Assembly (NCBI GenBank): GCA_944739405.2
Contig: OX123190.2
Span: forward strand, 55,819,805-55,883,804
Direction of reading: 5' to 3'
Source of the DNA: Euclidia mi
Taxonomy: Eukaryota > Arthropoda > Insecta > Lepidoptera > Erebidae
Length of the DNA stretch: 64,000 nt
The position numbers were made by a program, and so were the translations under genes. Below, one piece after another: positions 44,440 to 55,738 of the stretch; positions within the stretch are counted from its first letter, which is position 1, and each line of letters begins with the position of its first letter. The notes beneath the pieces were generated by a model. It searched no databases. It saw only the letters and a program-made list of their open reading frames with translations, and was not told the DNA's origin.

Positions 44440-47385
44440 GTCTAGCGAAAATCAGACTGTGAGCTATAATGATAATATTATTTCAGCTCTTTATTGCACC
44501 GTTAAACTTGCCATTTTATTACAATAAGTGTTTTTATAAATAATATTAAAATGCAGAAATTTTACAGCAAAATAAATGCAATTGTGTCTTTATGTCAAAT
44601 TATTTCATCGATCTAAAAATATTCATACTCTTTTTGTTTGACTCGATGCCTTACCAATGATTGAAACGTAATAAGTACTCAGATATAGCATTTTAGACCT
44701 TGCTGAACCCAGCGTGACAAAGAATGTAATTTGAAAAGTGGTAAACATTTTTAGACCGCGATCGTACACACCTATGAAAGCCGTTATGGACAGTCAAGGA
44801 GCCTGAAAAACTAGTTTAACCTTACATTACCTAGAACCCCGCTCGATGACTTGTGATGTCTGAGGTCAAGTAGCTGGACCGTAACTGTACCTAGTCATTG
44901 GGCTAGAAAACGTACTAAAAGTGTAAAATATGTTAAATTAGTCATTCAAAATAAAGCGTTTTCTCTAACCTTCAAAGCTGATTTCATGCAGGTTGATGAG
45001 GATTAATAACACAAAACAGCTTTGGCATGCATAATGTATGATCACAAATAATTGTCCCAATATTTATTTGTCACCAGGTATCAGCTTAAAGATTTTTCGT
45101 TTTTTACACGTCTTGTTATGCGATCTCATATATAGATATAGGAAAAGTTAGAGCCTTGACAATCAAACAATTAATACTTATAAACACACCTACTTATATA
45201 TTTCTATTCATAATATATCAGCCAATTACAAAATTCAAATACATTACATACATTTCATACATTTTTTTGTCCTGGGTGAATCCAGGTCACTTTCTCTTCT
45301 CTCTATAGTCGTTTATCTCACTGTTGATGATCCTACGTGTGTGATCCTTTTGAGTCTGTCAACTAGCTGTCTACATCGGCTGCGGTCTGCTGCGTGATAC
45401 AGGACAACACTTGACTCAAATGCTAGTAAAATAAAAACCAATTTGTGATTAAAGACTCAAATATAAAGCGGCAACTAAATCTATTATTGTTGCTGTGCAA
45501 TTCTTATTTACAAATAACAAACAAAACATTTCATCGCGAAGTTTGTGATGGCATGTTTTAGGTTTAGGACCTCGCAAATGTCATTAGCAGGTCTCTTAGG
45601 GGCCAGTTGTGGGGTAGGATTAGCGCGGGGGTCGGTCGGTAACCCCTGACCGGTGCAGCCGTTTACATTTTACCCAGCACATGCAATCTTACTTTATGTG
45701 CCTGCATTGATGACATTGTTTCTAGAAGTTAGTGTTATTTTCCTTAGTTGTTCTGCAATTGAATTTTCTGTGAAAATAAATGACTTAATTCATGTTTTTT
45801 GCTTTGCAACTTATGAAATTGTTATGGTTTTACAGGTCGGCTAAAACCTTTGATTAATTTAGTATATTTTGCTCCTATTTTACATAATCTATTCAAATTA
45901 CCTTGTAGTTTATCGGTATATTGAAACATTGTGCTAAAATACTTTCCATCTTTATTTTTAATAATTACGCCATGGAGCCATATTTATTTATATATTTTCT
46001 GTCTATTTAACTAAAGAAGCCTAAGAATATTCCTTAACTGTTTTGTTTATTGTTTGGTTTGGTGGCTTTGAACAAAGTCTACCCAGGCTGCAATTACTGT
46101 AAGAGCATTTTGCTCGTGGGACAGGCGTTGTACGCGCACCAATGAATACAACAATAAAGTTTGCCTTCCTTGGAGTTAATGTTTGTCCTTGATATAACGC
46201 TTGATTTATCTGTCGCATATTTTGTCGAGAAATCAAAATAATTATTGTATAGCTAGCTGTACCATCTTAATCGCTTTAATTCAGACTAAGCATAATGTCT
46301 GAGAAGGCAAACTATTTGACAAAGTCTAAAATAGATATTTAATATACATATTGCCAACGTAAAATGGCAGCATGCATTGTCTTTTAGAACATAGAAGTAT
46401 AGAATTTTCAATCACAAATCTTCAAAATGTTCTTTATTATTATGAACGAATACCTACAAAACCCAATAGATTGAATTGATCTCTTGTAGCATCTCGTAAT
46501 ACTTATATCTAGTAATATTCTTGTTACAATTTTGGAAATTACATTCATCAAGAATGATGTCGGCAGTTGAGTTCTATTGACTACGATAAAGAGAAAAATG
46601 AATTCTCAATAGGGATTGCCAAATTAGGCCATTTTGTCTTCGTTGTATTCGAGGTCCCCAACGATTTAGCTTCTGACGCACCATTTTTTTAATTTTGTTC
46701 TCACTCAGGATGAAGTAATTGGTTTATTATCAAGACTAATCTCTGCTAGGGAAATATCCATCAGCCGCTTCGAGAGCGATTTATTACACGATCAATAGTA
46801 ATATTTTAAAGCAAAACATACCAAAGAATATAATTGAGGGTACACTTGTAAATATGAAACATTTTTTTATTAAGATGAATGTTCTGTTTTGTTCTAATTG
46901 TCACTATTATTTATAATGTAATAAAAAATCTAAAGCAGCTAAAGCTGTCCTTTTACTTTTATCGTTATCCTTTTCCCTCTTATTCATCCAGATTTCTATA
47001 ATAGGTACCGGATCGCTGTGGCATTAATTAACATTTAACTCAAAGTAATCTTAGTTAATCTTGGTAAGGCGGTTTGTTCACGGCTATTAATCTGTATTTT
47101 GAAGATCCCAAATGTTTAGGTGCTTTGTTAATTTTAATAATATTTTACCAGTTTTAGAATACAAGTATGATCGATATTACTGTGTATAATGTGTATATAC
47201 TGTCAAGATTATAGGTATTAAGTACCTAATCATATTTATATCGCATAAGTTTTCGCCTGCGGCTTTCTTTTATTCTGATATATAATATAGAGAGCGATAG
47301 CCATAAAATAGAGATCGGAGATACCAAAAATGTGTCATGTGAAAGGTATCAGATCAGAAAACTACGGTGCATACTACTGACTTTT
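44440..47385. other. No supported gene
   Basis: Mostly AT-rich. A block at 45270-45420 (TCCAGGTCACTTTCTCTTCT, GATCCTACGTGTGTGATCC, CATCGGCTGCGGTCTGCTGC) looks like a dispersed repeat, and a GC-rich patch at 45545-45660 precedes a 63-codon chance frame. Neither could be classified. Confidence 0.35.
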
Positions 47386-47389
47386 CGAA

Positions 47390-47530
47390 GACCATGTTAA
47401 GGCGTTGCCGGACATGAAGATCTTTGTCATTTTGGGGAATCAGTACCTTTAAGTGTGTGAAAAAAGGGACTTATATTTTAACACATTTGGCTTGGCTCCA
47501 AGTTGAAAGTCTTGGATGCGACCGGAATTG
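47390..47530 (+). mobile_element. Strongly diverged SINE fragment
   Basis: CCATGTTAAGGCGTTGCC, CATGAAGATCTTTGTCATT and AATCAGTACCTTTAAGTG parallel the middle of the SINE at 34389-34756. Ends not defined. Confidence 0.45.
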
Positions 47531-47894
47531 ATGATGAAAATATACCTAAGTTTCATCATAACTTGTTCATATGTTTTTGCGTGTAGTTTCACGTCCGTTC
47601 ATATATCCACACAACTTTTTGCTTCTTTATAATAGTACAATGGAATTAATTGTAATTTATTATAGAATTTAAGATAATTACAGGATATACATTCAAGTGT
47701 TATTAACCAACAGCATTGTTAAATACCGTAGTATCTATATTAGAAAACAAAAGTTTTCTAGATCTCAAAGCCTGATTAAGGTAGTATGTTTCTTCCAAAT
47801 TTGTAATGATTCCTTATAGAGAACGGCGTTGCCATATCCAGAATTGCCTCAGGGAAAAAGTCTGCAGCTTTCCGTGCCCGTTTACCTTTCTTAA

Positions 47895-47990
47895 TAGGTC
47901 GGCAACGCACTTGTGATCCTTCGGGCCTTGCAGGTGACTATGGGTGGCGGTGATCACTTACCATCAGCTTGTCTTCCTATGCAATAAAAG
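47895..47990 (-). repeat. Partial copy of the lepidopteran repeat at 15285
   Basis: Read on the minus strand it gives ATAGGAAGACAAGCTGATGG and TAAGTGATCACCGCCACCCA, then GTGCGTTGCCGACC. These are the same blocks as in 15285-15410 (GCAAACGAGCAGACGG, CTGATGGTAAGC, ACCGCCGCCCATG). Confidence 0.65.
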
Positions 47991-49130
47991 AACTGATAGT
48001 AAAACGGAACAATCATTCATCATTCTATTATTAAGGTGATGACTTTTTCACACTTCGATGTTGATTTAATCAAAGTGTTCTTACACTAAAGACAGTCAAC
48101 AAACCGTAATCATATTACATGTTTATTGTACGCAATTTTCGAAACACGGTCATCTATTATTTGTACGCGGCTATAATAAAACAAAGGGCTTTATGAAGTA
48201 AATTAGCAGTTGCACATCAACTCGTGACTGAAGGGCGGGCGCCACCGGGTTCGCTTAGGTCATGGCTGCGCGCACGCACTGTAGACTGCGGCCATTAAAC
48301 CAATAGTTTTGAGACGAGACTTCTGATCTTTATTGGATGTGTAGTCAGAAGTCTTATACTTGGGCGTGGAATATGTACATGAATCCTCGTGCTAAAACAC
48401 ATATTTTAGCATTCACGACAATATACACTTAAATTCATAAATATTCCATATAAAGACAACTTTGGGAGAAAATTTGGTATTGCAGGAACTTGACAAATAC
48501 TCAAATAATAATTAAGCTTTGTTCCGTTTAGTGGTTGAACTCATTACGCTGAAGTTTAAGACGTCCGCTTAAACCACTAAGCCAATCCTAAAGTTTAGTT
48601 ACTGTGATGCAACTAAAAAATTCACTAAAATAATACCAAAGCCCGGGTGATTTTTTATATTGATTAATAAGTAAAATTTTCATTCATATCAACCATCCAG
48701 TACAGTAAAGTACCTACTGATCCTGTTGATTTGGTTTCTAAACTTCTCTTCCGCTTTATATTAGTGTACTGAATAATATGCATCACTATAATAGCTGATA
48801 GGATCGTCCCAAACCAGTATCTATGGTCCCAAGGAGCTTGGTCATTGTTTTACCTGTCAACAAACTTACTATCCGCTCAAGCTATGGCTTCAAGCACAAC
48901 CAGTTTGCAAACTCCCGCAAAATAATTTAAATGATTAACTGAAACACTGCACCATTATATTGTGACATCGCTTTAAACTATTTAATTAAAATTGTTCTTT
49001 GCAATCCTAACTAGTGAGACAAGCATGGTTGACATGCTTTACAAATGCCATCTTTTTATGTCGTATGATATCTTTAATTTATGTGGCCAATGATAATATG
49101 TTGAAAACGATGCGTCCACTTGGTTGAATA
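47991..49130. other. No supported gene; possible tRNA-like SINE head at 48535-48600
   Basis: On the minus strand at about 48590-48520, TGGCTTAGTGGTTTAAGC resembles an A box and GAGTTCAACCAC a weak B box, suggesting a decayed tRNA-derived SINE head. Otherwise nothing recognisable. Confidence 0.3.
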
Positions 49131-49135
49131 ATAGT

Positions 49136-49296
49136 TATTTGTGCAACAAGAGAGCAAAGTTGTTTTTTGTTTCGAGTGCTGATTTTGAGTCCCGAGCAAG
49201 CGAAGGATTCTATGAATCAAAGTTAGAATCCTGAGCGTAGTGAGGGACTCAACAGCACGAGATAAAAAAAGCTTTGCTCTCGTGTAGCACACATAA
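49136..49296. repeat. Imperfect hairpin MITE
   Basis: Arms of about 75 bp face each other around an 11-nt loop. The left has GTGCAACAAGAGAGCAAAG, TTTCGAGTGCTG, GAGTCCCGAGCAAGCGAAGG and ATTCTA. The right, read inverted, has GTGCTACACGAGAGCAAAGC, CTCGTGCTG, GAGTCCCTCACTACGCTCAG and GATTCTA. It is directly next to the element at 49298 and may be part of it. Confidence 0.65.
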
Positions 49297-49297
49297 C

Positions 49298-50011
49298 TTT
49301 TCACCACAGCAGTGAGAACACATATTACTTAGGAGACATAGAAATGAACAGGAATAGATTGAATTATTATTATGCATTAATCACTTGTTGATTTAACTCT
49401 TCTGGTGTTAAAGTACAGTCATCATCGCTAGTTTCACTCATCTTTTTAGATTATTTTATATATTAATATACTTTAACACGTTACGCTATACTGTATCAGT
49501 ATCAGCGAAATTTTTATTCCCGCTACTTTTTTAAATCGCGTTTTAATACCGCGTCCCTGATGTTTATTTTTCAAATGTATTATTGTTGTAATCCCAAATA
49601 AAAATGTATTAATTAGAATACTAATTTTATACTATTAATTAGACTTATTTTTATTAAAATCCAATAATAAATTAAACATATAAACAATAACATATAAAAA
49701 AAGTAATTTCTTTATAACAATTATCTTTTTTTATTTGCGTTTCCAAAGGTGTTTTCTTTGAGGTCGAATTCCAAAATCGAATTTCGAATTCGAAGGGGTT
49801 TGTTTTTTCACTCACTTTTTATATGTATGTGAAAGAGACAGAGCACAGTAAAATTCTAATGTTTCAAATTTATGGCTGAACAATGTCAATTCGTGGCACT
49901 GATTGATTGAAAAATTAAAAAGCTACTTTTACTCACGCTCGAATCAAAATCGCGTTTTGTTCACTGTTGTCCCGCAGCAAAAGCGGCATGTTTGGGCTGC
50001 TGTGGTGAAAA
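49298..50011. mobile_element. 714-bp non-autonomous element with 15-bp inverted ends
   Basis: TTTTCACCACAGCAG (49298-49312) and CTGCTGTGGTGAAAA (49997-50011) are perfect inverted ends. The interior is AT-rich without coding capacity. Superfamily and target duplication could not be settled. Confidence 0.65.
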
Positions 50012-52089
50012 ATTTATTACTTCGCAATCCTCTTTTATTGTTTGAAGTGCCTTAACTAATATATGCTTTTAAAATCAAATACGCCTGGAATATTCTTAAT
50101 AAAGTTCATATTTTTGAACATAATTAAAATGTTGGCTTCGATTTCGTTTTGAAATAGATTGGAAATCTAACAAATAGATTGGAAAATTGTATACATTTAA
50201 AATAATTGGTTCAAAATGTTATGATAACCTAAAGTTTGCCCTAGTGTAATATTATTTTATATACCTAGTATTTTTATGAGCCCATTTATAAAATGCGATG
50301 CAAGAGTAATTTGTATTATTACTATAGTAACACAGAAACAATGCATATTTTTCCATTGTAGCAGTTTCTGCATTGCGTATTGTACGAATAACGTATTGTA
50401 GAGACGTTTTGTGTGACAAAAATGCTCGATTTTTTTACAAGTGAAAAATCATTTGTCCATTTACTTCTCAGCATATTTATCTGACTATTTTCTACCTACC
50501 TTGAGTAATTTGTTGTATGTTTTTTGTAGGTCTTTATTGGAATTGGATTAAGCAGATGTTCTGACTAAGATAAACATCACGTGATAATAGGCAAAGTCTG
50601 CTTAAGTGATAGTCCAATTATGGTAAATATTGTCCGTAGGTACTAGCTATCGACCTGAACAACAGTGAAATTACTGTACAATAAATTATTAATTATAAAA
50701 TACAAATCAAAAATCAACATTAATATTGTAATGAATTTTGCACAACACCAAATGATTTATTTTACACGAATAACAAATGTATTTTAATAACCAAACGCTG
50801 CTTTACAACATTGTCTACAGATGGCGCTATCAACAGGATGTAAATATAAGCGCATGTTATTTATTACCGTAAACATAAAAATAAGTGACAGAATAATGTT
50901 ATTTAATACTAATTGATTTTACTTTGAAAGTTTCTGGAGTTATCTTAATAATTAAGCGATAAATTATAAATACCCAATCTTTATAAAACAGTGAAGCAAT
51001 CGATACAGTGTCTAATATTCTAAAGTAGTGAAGTTCTCAGTTCTGTGTTCACAAATAGTTATTTAAATATCAATCTTAAATATTATTAACATTTTTGTAA
51101 CAATATAATCATTGTATATTAATTTGCGCCCATATATACGTCATAAAGAATAAGTCCGTATTTTTTATTAGACAAGCAAAAAATGATATGAGTAAAATTT
51201 AAGACTGCATTTGTGTGATTATTTTTAAATCACAAAAATGGCGCAAATATGTTTTTAACGTAAACCATTCCAATAATATCCATGATGAACATTTAAAATT
51301 TATACCAATTCGGCTAAAATCGCTATAAGCCCTCGGGAGGAGATATCTCAAATTTATTACACCAGACGTCTCAGACGTTCAGATATTTCGCCATTTGGAG
51401 ATATTTACGTTAAAGAACAATGGCAGAATTTGGTCTGGGATTTTTGTGGCGACCTTAAACTTCATATGAACAAAACAAATTGTTTTTTTTTCTACGATTT
51501 TTAATATTTTCACTTTGTCTCGTTAAAGCTGGAGTATTTTATGACGATAAAAAGCATTCCAATTGATTACGAATACATTATTATTTGATTGTTGCCATAG
51601 ACAATGGTGTGACAGGAATAGACGTGAGTGCTATATCCGTATCGATTATTAAATAAGTAATCGATACGATCGACCTTTATAGAGTTGGTTTAGTTCAAAA
51701 TGCAATTATTTAATATTTAATCAACATTATATCAATAAGCGAATATTTTTTAAGCAAAACAACGTTTGAATCAAATAAAAACGTAATAAAAACGTCACAG
51801 AATGGTTTTGATGTTGTATCGATTTCACATAAAATCGATTTAAAATATGCAGCTCTGCTTTTGTCTTTGGCTTTGACAGTTAGATGCTACAAAATACTTC
51901 CGCGTTTTGATGTCAATCTGACATATGTCATTTAATAATTCAAAAGTACCTACCTACATTGTTCAACTTTCATACTATAACTTTCCTTTTACCTACATTG
52001 TTCATTCTTAACTAAAAATTCAAGCACCGATATACCGATAACGAAGACCTTTCCTGAGTGAAAATAGAATCATTTATAGACTCTGTTTC
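50012..52089. other. No supported gene
   Basis: AT-rich. Minor features: CAGATGGCGCTATC at about 50818, a CTCF-like sequence, and an inverted pair CGTATCGATTA / TAATCGATACG at about 51638-51668. No coding signal. Confidence 0.3.
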
Positions 52090-52368
52090 TTACGCCAAAT
52101 TTTTTGATATATTTTTTATTACTGTTCGCTTCAATTTAATTTCAGACATTTTCATGTATGCAGATCTGCCATTGTCCTTTGAAATCGTAAAGATTTTATC
52201 TAATTTATTGCTTGTATTTCGACACCACTCTTTGGGTAAACGTATCGAAATTGACGCATCTGCCTTATCTCCAGGTTTAAATGTTTCTTTAATTGTTACA
52301 AATACGAACCGGTTACAAAGCAAGAACACCGCTGTTACGAGGTAAAGTAACACTTTAAGATGATGCAA
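52090..52368 (-). other. Possible orphan exon or small protein remnant
   Basis: The minus-strand frame gives a hydrophobic start (VLLYLVTAVFLLC), then FVTIKETFKPGDKADASISI and LPKEWCRNTSNKLDKIFTIS, a charged, structured-looking sequence. There is no ATG before the hydrophobic stretch. TTTTAATTAAAG upstream could be a weak acceptor, and GTAAGA at the end of the frame (about 52095, minus) a donor. It may be an exon of an unseen minus-strand gene, a pseudogene, or chance. I do not recognise a family. Confidence 0.25.
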
Positions 52369-52859
52369 AACTTGTAGCTTTAATTAAAAAGTTAAATTCA
52401 GACTTGGAAAAAATTTGGGTTAAGTGTGTGTAGTAATATAAAAATTGAGGTCAGATTACCTAAGGAATCTTCGTATTTTATTCTCATTTCCATTTCACGT
52501 CTCGACGAGACCTACCTATTGAAATTTTATTGAAATGCTTTTTACTTGCTGAATAAAATATTTTTTAAATAAGATAATGCGATAGCCGCCTCCACTTTTC
52601 TTCAAATATTTAAAATGGACTGAAAATTGTGAATTACTTCCAACGAAAATTGATTTGAACGATATGTAGTCAGCAGTTTTTGAAATAAAGCACACCTTAA
52701 TAACTGCAAATATAGCTTTGTCGTTTATACAAATACTATACTACTATAATAGTTAGTTGAAGATAATGGCTATGGTAAGTGGATACCTGCACTACGGAAC
52801 CCTTCATGAGCGAGTCTGACTCGCAATAGCGAATAGCTTTTATAATGTTTCATCCTTGG

Positions 52860-53078
52860 TGTTACTTGTAGCTGTTTGCCATTACAAAGCTTTAGTGCAT
52901 TAAGATTCCACATCAACAGGACTGGAACACCAACTTTCGGTCTCAAGTTGCATGAAGGTACTCCTGATAATTGTAAGGAGTTCAGAAACTCTATAGGGTA
53001 CCTTGAAGTAACTTGGTCAGAATTCATGACATTATCTACCAAAAGGTGCTCAACAACATCACTTTGCATACAGTCAAA
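52860..53078 (-). pseudogene. Helitron/PIF1-type helicase fragment
   Basis: The minus-strand translation NVMNSDQVTSRYPIEFLNSL, SGVPSCNLRPKVGVPVLLMW and NLNALKLCNGKQLQVT matches the C-terminal helicase region of Helitron Rep-helicases (the PxxxLKLKVGxPxxLLRNLxxxxLCNGT block). It is followed downstream by ACGGAACCCTTCATGAGCG (plus orientation), part of a common insect repeat. Only this fragment is present. Confidence 0.7.
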
Positions 53079-53159
53079 TGTCAAAGCCATGGTCTGCTAT
53101 ATCTCTAGACACACTTTCGCATCTTTGAGTAGAAATATAGGTCCAGCCGGTTTAGCGTG

Positions 53160-53545
53160 AAATCGGTAGATACATACATAGGTACACATTTTCGCATTTA
53201 TACCTGATATTAGTAGGGATTAGCCAAAGCTGTTACAATAATTATTAGTTTATATATGTAAGCGAACAAAGTAATGACAGTGCACCATAGGACAATGTAT
53301 AATGTGACAGTACTGACAGATATACGATAGCCCATATAGCGCAAGCGTTCTTACTGTCAATAGGTAGTAAGTTTGTCCCTACAAATTCGACCCTCTCTAA
53401 AATCCCTCCCAGATTATTTTTTGCAGCTAATTGTATCCTATGTGTTTTTCCTGGTTCTGAGCTACCTCCCCACCAATTTTCAGCCAAATCGGTTATGCCG
53501 TTCTTGAGTTATAAACAGTGTAACTAACACGACTTTCTTTTATAT
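53160..53545 (+). repeat. Dispersed repeat, 3'-end type
   Basis: CACCAATTTTCAGCCAAATC, CGGTTATGCCGTTCTTGAG, TTATAAACAGTGTAACTAAC and ACGACTTTC followed by TTTTATATATATG resemble a repeat tail that I know from many lepidopteran genomes. It lies between two Helitron helicase fragments. Confidence 0.45.
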
Positions 53546-53703
53546 ATATGTATAGATTATATAATACATATCATTAGAGAATTTCTTTATTTTTTTTTAT
53601 ACACACGCCTGTATCCCCGAAGGGGTAGGCAGAGGTGTTATATTACACCCACATTTCGCCTTGAATTTTTAGGTCCCACGGAATAGGGGGCGAGCCTATT
53701 GCC

Positions 53704-53823
53704 TAATTTCTTTATACACAACATTATCTGTTTTACCACCTTCACATAGAACATGTAAATTATTTTTACCGCTTACTTGTGAACATGCCACATATAACTG
53801 ACCATGTGAAAAACAACATGTTC
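53704..53823 (-). pseudogene. Helitron helicase C-terminal fragment
   Basis: The minus-strand translation CFSHGQLYVACSQVSGKNNL then TDNVVYKEI matches helicase motif VI and the C-terminus of PIF1-type Helitron helicases. It lies 5' (on the minus strand) of the fragment at 52860-53078, although in an intact protein it would follow it. The two pieces therefore come from different or rearranged copies. Confidence 0.75.
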
Positions 53824-53829
53824 GGTTCC

Positions 53830-55395
53830 TAGATTTTTTAGCTAATTTTCGTCAAAATATCTTTAATGTACCTACAGACTTTTACACCTCTACAGTTTTA
53901 CTATAGTATAGATAGTTGTAATAAATTTTGGCACAGAGACTTTTTGTTTATGAAAGTACCGAATATTATACTCTATTATTTTTTTAATAACAGAAAGATA
54001 CCCGACACATAATTATTGTCTTTTTTGCAAGAAACATTAATTTTGCTAGAAAATGATTTGAAAATAGTGACATCTATCTATCGGTCGGTAAATAGCCATA
54101 AAACACTTTGAAGGTTTCTATTTAGACTAACTATACTTTTACTAACAAACTTATAATGATCATAGATGGCACCACATATATAACCAGTTTTGGATGATCC
54201 CTGTTTTGTTTGGGACTACGTACAAAGGAGAGGTCAAGCTGTACACCGAAAACCACTCAAATTCGTACATGAGTGTAAGTTTTATTGAAATCAATTTGGC
54301 CATTTTAGAGATCTTTAGCAATATAGGGAAAGACGTCGGACAGACAGACAGACATAAATTCTAAAAAAATTCAAGTATTGCTTTTTAGGATTTTCCTAGA
54401 TTTTTTAGCTAATTTTCGTCAAAATATCGTTAATGTACAGACATTTTCACCTCTACAGTTTTATTATTATTTATAATACTATTGATATTGATATATGTAT
54501 AGACTTATTTACATATCTACATAATTATCCTTGATACAATCGATTTTTTGTAAGTACTTTAATGTTATTTAAGCTTAAAATTAAATGCCATAATTCCAAG
54601 TTAAAAACTATATATGTGGTAAACGGATTTGTATAAAACGAATTCGTTAAACCTTTGCGGGATTGAGTTACAAATATCCAAACACCTCACCCACAATCTT
54701 TGAATATTTTAATGTTAGTGAGTAGGATGATTATAATAGAAGCATTTTCAACATGCATTCCATTGAAAACAAGAATAATACGTACTGAATCCATTCCACA
54801 TAATGGTTATTTTTATATAGAAGTATCTAAGAACCTATCTATTCATAGTTTTATATAAAAGCCAAAGTTATTACACCTTATTATTTCGGGCTGAATAGGT
54901 ATATTTTTTGTAATCACGGTATCCAAGGTGGAGAGCCCTTAAAAGGGGCCTTCCGACACAATTACCTTTTCAGTAGCCACCGGCGGGGATTTGGTGAAAA
55001 ATCGCCTGCCATAAATACAGCTATGCTTAGAAAAGAACATCAATCATAATTATGTGTATTTTATTTACGTAGCTTGATAGAGTGTGCGTGTACGTTATTG
55101 ATAAGTAACAATTTTGTTCACAGGACTCTCGTTGAAGAATATGGATGATAAATCATGCTCATTGAAGAGTTGCAAATGAAACAAAAAATAAGGAAGAAAC
55201 TCATAAATAGTAAACAAACTGAGGCGAATTTATAGCCAAAATATTCACCAAAGTCATGTGAAATAATTGTCCATCAGCGCAACTGTCATATCGAAGAGGC
55301 ATATCTTGTGACAATCGTAAAAATACGAATATATGTATATCTCTCATTATTTTATGCTAGTCACCCTTTTGTGATTATAGATAGTGTAAACATTA
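53830..55395. other. Upstream region of the glycosyltransferase gene; repeats, no gene
   Basis: TTTTTTAGCTAATTTTCGTC and AAAATAT at 53838-53870 recur at 54395-54430 with the following CACCTCTACAGTTTTA, a direct repeat 560 bp apart. 54340-54356 is a GACAGACAGACAGACA run. No TATA box or initiator could be assigned to the gene at 55504, so its first, non-coding exon may lie further upstream. Confidence 0.4.
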
Positions 55396-55503
55396 TTGCT
55401 CAAATTCTGTAATAAAAATAGAAAAGTTTCAAGAAATGTACTGAGTGAATGGCATACACTTGGTAGATTTATTCAGTCTTGTATAAGTAATAAATTCTGT
55501 CAA

Positions 55504-55738
55504 ATGAAATACTACAGTATGTTTTTCCTACGGAGGCGGACATTGATATTAAAAGCTGTGCTCATACTGACAGCTATCTGGTTTATGGTAGCGCTGTTGA
55601 CTACCAATGGCGGTTCAAGGAATGCAATTGGTGCGCCACCGCTCGAATATGAAGATCCTGAGGCAAAACCGTTGAAAATGGAAAAGCCAACAGCTACAAA
55701 ACGAAAAAGTGAATCCTATGGCAATAACCTATCTGATG
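55504..55738 (+). CDS. Pgant9: Pgant exon 1: cytoplasmic tail, TM anchor, stem
   Basis: Codons 1-78 plus one base (phase 1). It starts MKYYSMFFLRRRTL; a basic RRR before the membrane helix fits type II topology. The donor is GATG|GTGAGT. An out-of-frame ATG-TAC-TGA minimal uORF lies about 70 nt upstream. Confidence 0.88.
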
